Shown: one piece after another, positions 1 through 5,784 of the stretch
Position numbering within the stretch: the stretch's first letter is position 1
Layout: each line of letters opens with the position of its first letter
From: an uncultured Methanomethylovorans sp.
GTDB lineage: Archaea; Halobacteriota; Methanosarcinia; Methanosarcinales; Methanosarcinaceae
NCBI GenBank assembly: GCA_937968035.1
Contig: CALBTS010000526.1
Coordinates: 1-7,893 of the forward strand
Length of the DNA: 7,893 nucleotides
Direction of reading: 5' to 3'
Made by a program: the position numbers and the translations under genes
Notes under the pieces: generated by a model
The model's database searches: none
What the model was told of the DNA's origin: nothing
What the model saw: only the letters and a program-made list of their open reading frames with translations

Positions 1-765
1 AAGCCCCAGCTTTGTACCATCCAGCAGGTAGAGCTCTGCATTATCCAGTTCAACTCCTCCGCATGAAAATATCGGACCCAGCAGGTCATCTTCCAGTGAC
101 TCGTTGAATGCAACGCCTCCGCACAGTTCGTTGAAAGATGGTACAATGAATACCCTTGGGTCTTTCCACACCTCTTTCAGGTCCAGGCTGCTATAATGTG
201 CCTGCAATACCTCTTTTTTCAGCCGGGTGCGCACCCACGCAGGTTCCACTACCGTATGGCCAAGTGGATCAGTAAAACGGATCGTGGGATGATTATGGGC
301 TGTGATGATATACTCGGTTTCAAGCAGTTCGGGAGCTGGCCAGGTATGGCCGTGGAAGTAGCCTACACCATCTATTACAGTACCTCTGGAAGAATGCAAC
401 TGCACATCCTTTCTTTCAGGAAGGAGGAACTCTATACCTGCATCATGATTACCAGGAAGGATATCCACATGCGTGTGTTCTGCCAGAGCGCCCAGGAAAT
501 AGGGTAGTTCATCCCTTTCCTGCCAGGAGATCTGAGGAACATTGTGTTTGACGTCTCCCAGCAGTATTATCCTCTCTGGTTTTACAGATCCTATATATTC
601 CAGAATGCGATCAAGTCCCTTTTGCATGCGGCTGGGTATGGAAAAACCACTGGTATAGAGGTCCCACTCTATTCCCAGATGTATATCCGCTATTATCAGG
701 GACCTTGCTTCATTTTCTACAACAAGTGCAGGCTCATTGAATATGGGTTCGATCTTAATTGTCAT
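1..765 (-). CDS. ICC-like calcineurin-type metallophosphoesterase, C-terminus beyond window
   Basis: The frame is open from an ATG at 765 to the left edge, giving 255 residues with no stop, so the C-terminus is missing. All calcineurin-fold metal-ligand motifs are visible: ADIHLG (D27, H29), LLGDVKH (D71, H74), LPGNHD (N106, H107), FHGHTW (H138, H140) and TAHNHP (H157, H159). The later PSFNEL block (residues 209-214) is, from memory, typical of the archaeal/bacterial ICC-like family COG1407. These enzymes are soluble two-metal phosphoesterases; the true substrate is unknown. In bacteria COG1407 members often sit beside Lhr-type helicases and are suspected of a role in DNA repair; whether a helicase lies to the left cannot be seen here. 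No strong Shine-Dalgarno precedes the ATG, but a TTTAAA box lies about 45 bp upstream. It is divergent from the deoxyhypusine synthase gene. The family call is firm; the function is not. Confidence 0.88.
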   Translation of the reverse strand, partial: MTIKIEPIFNEPALVVENEARSLIIADIHLGIEWDLYTSGFSIPSRMQKGLDRILEYIGSVKPERIILLGDVKHNVPQISWQERDELPYFLGALAEHTHVDILPGNHDAGIEFLLPERKDVQLHSSRGTVIDGVGYFHGHTWPAPELLETEYIITAHNHPTIRFTDPLGHTVVEPAWVRTRLKKEVLQAHYSSLDLKEVWKDPRVFIVPSFNELCGGVAFNESLEDDLLGPIFSCGGVELDNAELYLLDGTKLGL

Positions 766-891
766 TCGTACATAGGATGGATTTTACTTTGAATATGGCA
801 GTAATGCATTTTAAATTGTGCAGGTAAAGTAGATATGAAGAAACCTTAAAACACATGAATGCTGTAAACGTACAAAAAGAAGGGCTTTTAA
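766..891. promoter_or_regulatory. divergent promoter region between metallophosphoesterase and DHS genes
   Basis: This 126-bp gap must hold promoters for both directions. On the plus strand, TTAAAA at 846-851, preceded by purine-rich GAAGAAACC (a possible BRE), would place a transcription start near 874, about 18 nt before the DHS ATG. On the minus strand, TTTAAA at 810-815 would place a start near 786, about 20 nt before the metallophosphoesterase ATG. Spacing follows the usual archaeal distance of about 26 bp from TATA centre to start. These are weak AT-rich matches read by eye; no operator-like repeat was noticed. Confidence 0.4.
878..884 (+). promoter_or_regulatory. probable Shine-Dalgarno of the DHS gene
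   Basis: AGAAGGG ends 7 nt before the ATG at 892, a normal spacing. This favours the first ATG over the in-frame ATG at 907 (Met6), which has no such motif in front of it. Confidence 0.45.
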
Positions 892-1848
892 ATGGTTCAT
901 CATTCAATGGAAGAAAGTCTTCAGTGTCCTATTAACCAGGCCAGGATCACCGCCGGCATGGGCGTGGACGAACTGATACATGCGCTGGATGGCTGTGCTT
1001 TCGGAGCAGGCCGGATAGCCGATGCAGTAGATATATATCATGAGATGTTAAGCAACAAGAGCACCAGTTTCTTCGGACTTGCCGGAGCCATGGTGCCAGC
1101 AGGCATGCGCGCCATAGTAGCCGACCTCATCAGGGATGGTTACATTGATGTACTTGTCACCACAGGAGCAAATATGGTGCACGAGGTAGTGGAATCCATG
1201 GGTCTGCACCATTACAAAGGTACCGAGCAAACCGATGATGTGGAACTCAAGCATCAGGAGATCAACCGTATCTACGATGTGTTCCTGCCTGAGCACCATT
1301 TCACGGATCTTGAAGAGAAGATGCAGTCCATCTTCTCCGATATCGGTGACAAGACCATATCCATCAGGGAATTCATGACACACATCGGTAATAACATCGA
1401 TGATAAGAATTCCATATTACGTACTGCTGCGGATATGAACGTGCCTGTGTATTGCCCTGCCATCCAGGATTCCATGATAGGGCTGCAAGCCTGGCTGTAC
1501 AAACAGATGCATACTCTTAATGTCGATGCATTCGCTGATATGAGGGAGATCATCGATATCTGCTATGAAGCAAAGAACCCGGGTGCATTGCTGGTCGGCG
1601 GTGGAGTTCCCAAGAACTACATTTTCCAGTCCATGCTCGTGACACATCAGGAATTCGAATATGCTATACAGCTTACTATGGACACTCCTCAAACCGGGGG
1701 TTTGAGCGGTGCCACACTTGACGAAGCACGTTCGTGGGGCAAGGTAAGTGAAAGTGCCCGCTCGGTCACGGTCCACTCTGATGCGACCATTACTCTGCCT
1801 CTGCTTGTGGCAGCTGTAAGGAGCAGGCTGGCTAAGGATAATAAATAA
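892..1848 (+). CDS. dys: deoxyhypusine synthase family protein (possibly the DHS-like paralogue)
   Basis: 318 residues, the usual archaeal length. DHS transfers the aminobutyl group of spermidine, via NAD, to a lysine of aIF5A, the first step of hypusine formation; some archaea are proposed to use agmatine instead. Visible family blocks are FGLAGAMVPAGM (61-72), VTTGAN (89-94), PVYCPAIQDS (185-194), LVGGGVPKN (234-242) and LDEARSWGKV (276-285). K284 in SWGK aligns with the catalytic lysine (human K329). W282, E278 and D193 match human W327, E323 and D238. However, human H288, D243 and D316, which help hold spermidine, appear as N242, L198 and L271 by motif alignment, so substrate or activity may differ. 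Methanogens can carry two DHS paralogues, and this may be the divergent one. It lies 20 nt upstream of pyrF in the same direction, so the two are probably co-transcribed. Family call is strong; substrate is uncertain. Confidence 0.9.
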   Translation: MVHHSMEESLQCPINQARITAGMGVDELIHALDGCAFGAGRIADAVDIYHEMLSNKSTSFFGLAGAMVPAGMRAIVADLIRDGYIDVLVTTGANMVHEVVESMGLHHYKGTEQTDDVELKHQEINRIYDVFLPEHHFTDLEEKMQSIFSDIGDKTISIREFMTHIGNNIDDKNSILRTAADMNVPVYCPAIQDSMIGLQAWLYKQMHTLNVDAFADMREIIDICYEAKNPGALLVGGGVPKNYIFQSMLVTHQEFEYAIQLTMDTPQTGGLSGATLDEARSWGKVSESARSVTVHSDATITLPLLVAAVRSRLAKDNK

Positions 1849-1854
1849 CATATC

Positions 1855-1864
1855 AGGAAGTGAT
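1855..1864 (+). promoter_or_regulatory. Shine-Dalgarno deciding the TTG start of pyrF
   Basis: AGGAAGTGAT is a near match to GGAGGTGAT and ends 4 nt before TTG at 1869. It lies in the 20-nt gap after the DHS stop. No ATG or GTG start suits the conserved N-terminus, since the first conserved strand (LILALD) begins only six codons after the TTG. Confidence 0.65.
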
Positions 1865-1868
1865 GTAG

Positions 1869-2528
1869 TTGATTAAGGATACACGATTAATACTTGCCCT
1901 GGATGTTACGGACAGACAGCAGGCACTTAAAATAGCCCAGAGCGTAAAAGGCCATGTGGATGCTATCAAGATAGGATATCCTCTTGTCCTGGCAACAGGA
2001 AAAGACATCATAGGTGAAATTGCAGAGATGGTACCTGTGATAGCAGACTTCAAAGTAGCTGATATACCTAATACAGATCGTCTGATCTGTGAGGAAGTGT
2101 TCAGGGCAGGAGCAGATGCAGTGATCGTGCATGCTTTTACCGGTTCTGACAGCCTTAATATGTGTGTGGAAGTTGCCGAAGAACATGGAACTGAAATATA
2201 TGTAGTTACTGAGATGAGCCATCCCGGAGCTCTTGATTTCATGCAAAGGGTCGCAGAGGATATGGCGCAGATGGCATCAAATGCAAATGTCGCGGGAGTT
2301 GTTGCACCGGCTACGCGCCCGGAACGTGTAAAAATGATCCGCAGTATAATAGGGGATGATATGGCTATCATATCTCCTGGTGTTGGTGCACAGGGTGGAA
2401 ATGCTGCTGACACTATAAGAGCAGGAGCAGACTGGGTAATTGTCGGCAGGAGCATCTATCTGGCCGATGATCCAAAACAAGCAGCTATTGAGATAGCAAA
2501 AGAGATCAAGGATGCAATTGATCAATAA
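1869..2528 (+). CDS. pyrF: orotidine 5'-phosphate decarboxylase
   Basis: 219 residues, matching archaeal OMP decarboxylases. It converts OMP to UMP, the last step of de novo pyrimidine synthesis, in the cytoplasm as a TIM-barrel dimer. Catalytic residues are all present: D12 in LALD, K34 in IKIG, and the signature [10 protein letters not shown] with D60, K62 and D65. Phosphate and base contacts match the known Methanothermobacter enzyme: S117 (TEMSHPG), Q175 in SPGVGAQGG, and R194 in [11 protein letters not shown]. The DxKxxD signature is shared with hexulose-6-phosphate synthase, but the DIPNT form and the GAQGG/GRSIY end fit OMPDC. Translation starts at TTG with a strong Shine-Dalgarno. It follows the DHS gene by 20 nt and ends before a hairpin and T-tract, so it is likely the last gene of a two-gene transcript. 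Confidence 0.95.
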   Translation: MIKDTRLILALDVTDRQQALKIAQSVKGHVDAIKIGYPLVLATGKDIIGEIAEMVPVIADFKVADIPNTDRLICEEVFRAGADAVIVHAFTGSDSLNMCVEVAEEHGTEIYVVTEMSHPGALDFMQRVAEDMAQMASNANVAGVVAPATRPERVKMIRSIIGDDMAIISPGVGAQGGNAADTIRAGADWVIVGRSIYLADDPKQAAIEIAKEIKDAIDQ

Positions 2529-2536
2529 TGTGTAAT

Positions 2537-2605
2537 GTGTGCCTGTGATGAGCTTGTTTTCTGAACAGTGATGAACCCTATGAGTCCTGAGGCACACTTT
2601 TTTTT
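2537..2605 (+). terminator. transcription terminator after pyrF
   Basis: GTGTGCCT (2537-2544) is the exact reverse complement of AGGCACAC (2590-2597), which is followed at once by eight T (2598-2605). The arms are separated by 45 nt, long for an intrinsic hairpin, but archaeal termination depends mainly on the U-tract. The site lies between convergent genes. In the minus direction no T-run follows the stem, so it should mainly end the pyrF transcript. Confidence 0.6.
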
Positions 2606-2609
2606 ATTA

Positions 2610-3503
2610 TCACACAAAGGTCTGCTTGTGTTTGCTGTACAACACATGGATGATGCCATCTGCAAGTCCCATTTGAGGCACGAACATTTCCGAGATCTCG
2701 CTCCATTTCATCACAGATAGGTATATTTTCGCTGCAGGGACTATCACATCTGCCCTGTCAGGCCTTATACCCAGTTCCGATATGCGCTGTTCAATAGGGA
2801 ATGAACGGATATAAGTATGCAGCTTTTTCAGTTTACCGTATTCAAGAGGCGTTCCTTCCTTTGTTTTGGAGACACTGAAAAGAAAATTAATATTTCCTCC
2901 GCTTCCCACTGCTGATATTGGGTGATAGCGGGAAGAAACATGCTTCACCCATAGTTTCATGTCTTCCCACTCCCTTCGGGTCACAAGTCCTTCATGTATG
3001 CGTATGCTTCCAATATCAAAAGACCGGGATTCCATTATTTTATTGTCATCAAAGACGAGTATTTCAGTGCTGCCGCCTCCAACATCCACGTACATGTGGC
3101 ATAAATTGTTTTCATTCTCAGCCAGTCTTTCCACATGGTTATAATAAATGATCTCAGCTTCTCTTTTTCCACTAATTATCGATAGATCGATACCGCTTTC
3201 CCTATTGATAAGGTCAACTATTTCCCTGTTGTTACTGGCCTCACGCATAGCTGAGGTAGCACATGCCATATAGTCCGCAGGCTCAAAGGCATCCATCAGA
3301 TACTTGAAACCAACCATGGTCTTAACAAGCTGCTGGGTCTTTTCTTCGGATATTCTTTTGTGGGGGAACGCATCTTCTCCCAGACGGATAGGCATTCTGA
3401 AAAGGGCAACTTTCTCATATACGGGACGAACACTTTCTTCTTCTACCTTTGCAAGCAAAAGCCTCACGGCATTGGAACCTACGTCTATGGCAGCGAATTT
3501 CAC
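2610..3503 (-). CDS. ppx: exopolyphosphatase, short Ppx/GppA family
   Basis: 297 residues starting at GTG, an ASKHA-fold phosphatase of the Ppx/GppA family. It is expected to release orthophosphate from polyphosphate ends, though family members can also hydrolyse pppGpp. Motifs in order are AIDVGSNAVRL (5-15, first phosphate loop), ATSAMREASN (82-91), SGKREAE (111-117; E115 aligns with the catalytic glutamate, E. coli Ppx E121), VDVGGGSTEI (139-148, second phosphate loop), AVGSGGNINFL (198-208) and GLADGIIHVLY (279-289). It ends after the two ASKHA domains and lacks the C-terminal HD-like domain of the roughly 500-residue E. coli Ppx, as in many short homologues. The GTG overlaps the ppk1 TGA in GTGA, which points to translational coupling and supports polyphosphate as substrate. 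The next gene, pyrF, is convergent. Confidence 0.92.
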   Translation of the reverse strand: MKFAAIDVGSNAVRLLLAKVEEESVRPVYEKVALFRMPIRLGEDAFPHKRISEEKTQQLVKTMVGFKYLMDAFEPADYMACATSAMREASNNREIVDLINRESGIDLSIISGKREAEIIYYNHVERLAENENNLCHMYVDVGGGSTEILVFDDNKIMESRSFDIGSIRIHEGLVTRREWEDMKLWVKHVSSRYHPISAVGSGGNINFLFSVSKTKEGTPLEYGKLKKLHTYIRSFPIEQRISELGIRPDRADVIVPAAKIYLSVMKWSEISEMFVPQMGLADGIIHVLYSKHKQTFV

Positions 3504-5581
3504 TCCATACCACCTTTTCCGGATGCTTTGTCAGAGAACAGTTTGTACAGATCATCCTGCGCACGCCTTATTTTGCTTGACCGTTTTCTCTTTACATATT
3601 TGTTGTCCTGCTCTTTATTAATAATACGAGCTTTGGTATTATCGGCAAACTGGATCTCCATGAATTGCTTAAGTTCTTCCTGTATAGATCTGTCGTAAAC
3701 AGGCACTGCTACTTCCACTCGCCTGTCCAGGTTACGCACCATCCAGTCTGCAGAGGAAATGAAATATTTCTCATCGCCATCATTACAGAATATGAATACC
3801 CTTGAATGTTCCAGATACTTATCCACTATACTTGTGACCTCTATGTTTTCGCTAAGCCCCTTGACTCCGGGAACCAGAGAACATATACCTCTGGTTACCA
3901 TCCGGATCTTAACGCCTGCCAGGCTTGCTTCGTAGAGTTTTTCTATCATCCTGCGGTCCACAAGATTGTTCATCTTCAGGTACATATAAGCCTGTTTTCC
4001 GGCCTTTGAATTCCTTATCTCCGTATTGATCAGCCGATAGATCTTGTTGCGCATGTAGTGAGGTGCAACGATGAGGTGATCATAACTGATATGCTTGTAT
4101 GTGTGCTCAAAGAAATCGAAAAGGTGTTTCACTTCGCTGGTTATGGAAGGATTGGATGTGAGCAATGCATGATCACTATAAACGTGAGCAGTAGACTCAT
4201 TAAAATTGCCTGTGCCTATACACGCGTATGTCACCGGGATCTCATTTTCTATCCTTGTGATCTTGCAAAGTTTTGCATGTACCTTCAGTCCTGGAACACC
4301 ATCTATAATGGTAGCTCCCGCCTCTTCCAGTTTCTGCGTCCAGAAGATATTTGCCATCTCATCGAAACGCGCCTGCAGCTCGATGACCACTGTTACGGAT
4401 TTACCGTTCTTCACAGCATTGATGAGGGCATTCACCACATTTGAGTTCTTAGCTACCCTGTAGAGTGTCATCTTAATGGTGGTGACGTTAGGATCAATGG
4501 CCGCTTCTCTTAACAGATCGATCATATGATCGAAAGAATGGTAGGGGTAACAGAGCATTACATCTTTGCTGCGTATTACTTCCAGAATGCTGCGGTTAAC
4601 TGGAAGATCGGGATGTCTTATTGGCTTGTTTTTTTCATATAAGAGAGAGCTTTCACCCACGTCCGGGAAGTTCATGAAATCCCGTGCATTGTGGTATCTT
4701 CCTCCGGGAACTATATTTTCAAAGTTCTTCATTTTCAGGCCATCAAGTATGATGTTCAGCAGGTCTTCCGGCATTTCCCTGTCATATACAAATCTCACAG
4801 GTTCCCCTCTTTCTCTTTGCTTGAGACCCTCTGAGATCTTTTCAAAAAAGCTTTTCATCACATCGTCTTCAATATCGAGTTCAGCATCCCTTGTAAGCTT
4901 GATGGTGTATGCACTTATGGAATCATAATCAAAGATAGAGAAAATGTTTGAGAGGCCAAAACGTATCACATCATCCAGCATTATTATATACTGGGTTCCG
5001 GAGTCCGATGGTAACGGAAGAAAACGGGGTAACACATCTGCAGGTACTTCTATCAGGGCGTAGTTGAAATCCTGTGGGTCCCGATACTTGTACATGGCAA
5101 CTGCCAGGTATACGGCCTGGTTCTTTAGATAAGGGAATTTTTGAAGTTCCCGGAACATGACAGGTACAAGCCTGGGACGCACTTTGGAAATGAAGTATTC
5201 CCTCACAAACTCCTGCTGCTGCTGAGTAAGTTCAGTTTCATTGATAATGAATATATTTGCTTTTTGAAGCTCTTTTTCTATCTCTGAGAATACATCATCG
5301 AACTTGTCTCTCAGCTGCAATACTCTTTTATGGATAAGTTTCATTGTTTTTTTTGGTGAATCTCCTATCGTTTCACTGGATTTCACACCGGCATCGATCA
5401 TTCTGTGGACAGTTCCCACTCTCACACTGAAGAATTCATCCTGGTTCGACGAGAAAATGCCTAGGAACTTCAAACGTTCCAGTAATGGCAATGAAGGATC
5501 TGCTGCCTCCTGCAATACCCTTTCATTGAAAGAAAGCCAGCTCATCTCACGGTTAACATATTTGACTATTTTATTCACCAT
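3500..5581 (-). CDS. ppk1: polyphosphate kinase 1
   Basis: 693 residues, full length for PPK1. It reversibly transfers the ATP gamma-phosphate to growing polyP through a phosphohistidine. The N-terminal block REMSWLSFNERVLQEAAD (11-28) and FSSNQDEFF (43-51; N46 near the ATP-binding Asn45 of E. coli) support the chosen ATG. Catalytic sites match E. coli numbering exactly: H435 in LKVHAKL, H592 in LEHSRVF, and Mg-binding R375 (TLYR) and R405 (LQARFDE). GTGNFNESTA (456-465) and DHALLT (470-475) are further PPK1 signatures. The lysine/arginine-rich tail (about 661-673) is ordinary for the family. GTGATC (5585-5590, minus strand) just before the ATG is a partial Shine-Dalgarno. ppx follows with overlapping GTGA; the CHAD-domain gene lies 203 bp upstream in the same direction. 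Confidence 0.97.
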   Translation of the reverse strand: MVNKIVKYVNREMSWLSFNERVLQEAADPSLPLLERLKFLGIFSSNQDEFFSVRVGTVHRMIDAGVKSSETIGDSPKKTMKLIHKRVLQLRDKFDDVFSEIEKELQKANIFIINETELTQQQQEFVREYFISKVRPRLVPVMFRELQKFPYLKNQAVYLAVAMYKYRDPQDFNYALIEVPADVLPRFLPLPSDSGTQYIIMLDDVIRFGLSNIFSIFDYDSISAYTIKLTRDAELDIEDDVMKSFFEKISEGLKQRERGEPVRFVYDREMPEDLLNIILDGLKMKNFENIVPGGRYHNARDFMNFPDVGESSLLYEKNKPIRHPDLPVNRSILEVIRSKDVMLCYPYHSFDHMIDLLREAAIDPNVTTIKMTLYRVAKNSNVVNALINAVKNGKSVTVVIELQARFDEMANIFWTQKLEEAGATIIDGVPGLKVHAKLCKITRIENEIPVTYACIGTGNFNESTAHVYSDHALLTSNPSITSEVKHLFDFFEHTYKHISYDHLIVAPHYMRNKIYRLINTEIRNSKAGKQAYMYLKMNNLVDRRMIEKLYEASLAGVKIRMVTRGICSLVPGVKGLSENIEVTSIVDKYLEHSRVFIFCNDGDEKYFISSADWMVRNLDRRVEVAVPVYDRSIQEELKQFMEIQFADNTKARIINKEQDNKYVKRKRSSKIRRAQDDLYKLFSDKASGKGGME

Positions 5582-5784
5582 CTAGATCACAATATATAAT
5601 TTAAATCACATTTAAATTTTCCAATTACCATATGCTCCACCATGCGAGCACAATTTCGTGGGTTGCAACCTAAAGGATATTGTCACAAAATATTGGTTCC
5701 CTTATAATAACATTTTATACTTATTAGCAATAGCTCTACATACATGTATATATTTTCTATATTATTCTAGACTAAATACCCTTT
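5582..5784 (-). promoter_or_regulatory. ppk1-ppx upstream region with short dyads
   Basis: This AT-rich 203-bp gap between the CHAD gene and ppk1 is long for this compact locus, so ppk1-ppx may have its own promoter. TATA-like boxes reading towards ppk1 include AATTTAAA (about 5611-5618), which would give a nearly leaderless transcript, and TTATTATAAGG (about 5698-5708), which would give a leader of about 95 nt. Three dyads are visible: palindrome ATACATGTAT (5740-5749), palindrome GGTTGCAACC (5661-5670) and TGCTC/GAGCA (5633-5637 and 5646-5650). No clear U-rich terminator for the CHAD gene was seen, so read-through is also possible. No small ORF in the gap looked convincing. Confidence 0.4.
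5661..5670. repeat. perfect 10-bp palindrome upstream of ppk1
   Basis: GGTTGCAACC equals its own reverse complement. Its centre is about 85 bp upstream of the ppk1 ATG, upstream of the nearest TATA-like boxes and downstream of a more distant one. It is a possible binding site for a dimeric regulator; this is inference, as no known archaeal phosphate-regulator motif was recognised. Confidence 0.35.

Noticed and set aside
196..507. Plus-strand frames over the left edge (196-507 and 544-792)
   Set aside because: They lie opposite the metallophosphoesterase, whose metal-binding motifs run through the whole region.
1048..1851. Minus-strand frames of 93-144 residues opposite the DHS gene
   Set aside because: They overlap one another and the well-supported DHS gene, and lack ribosome sites or motifs.
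1853..2455. 200-residue minus-strand frame opposite pyrF
   Set aside because: It is the antisense of a clear pyrF and reads as Ser/Ile/Thr-rich sequence with no recognisable motif and no plausible start signal.
1869..2528. 3-hexulose-6-phosphate synthase instead of OMP decarboxylase
   Set aside because: Both share the DxKxxD signature, but the [14 protein letters not shown] and [10 protein letters not shown] blocks fit OMP decarboxylase.
5582..5784. CRISPR, tRNA or riboswitch in the largest intergenic gap
   Set aside because: No repeated units, cloverleaf or known aptamer pattern is visible; only short isolated dyads.
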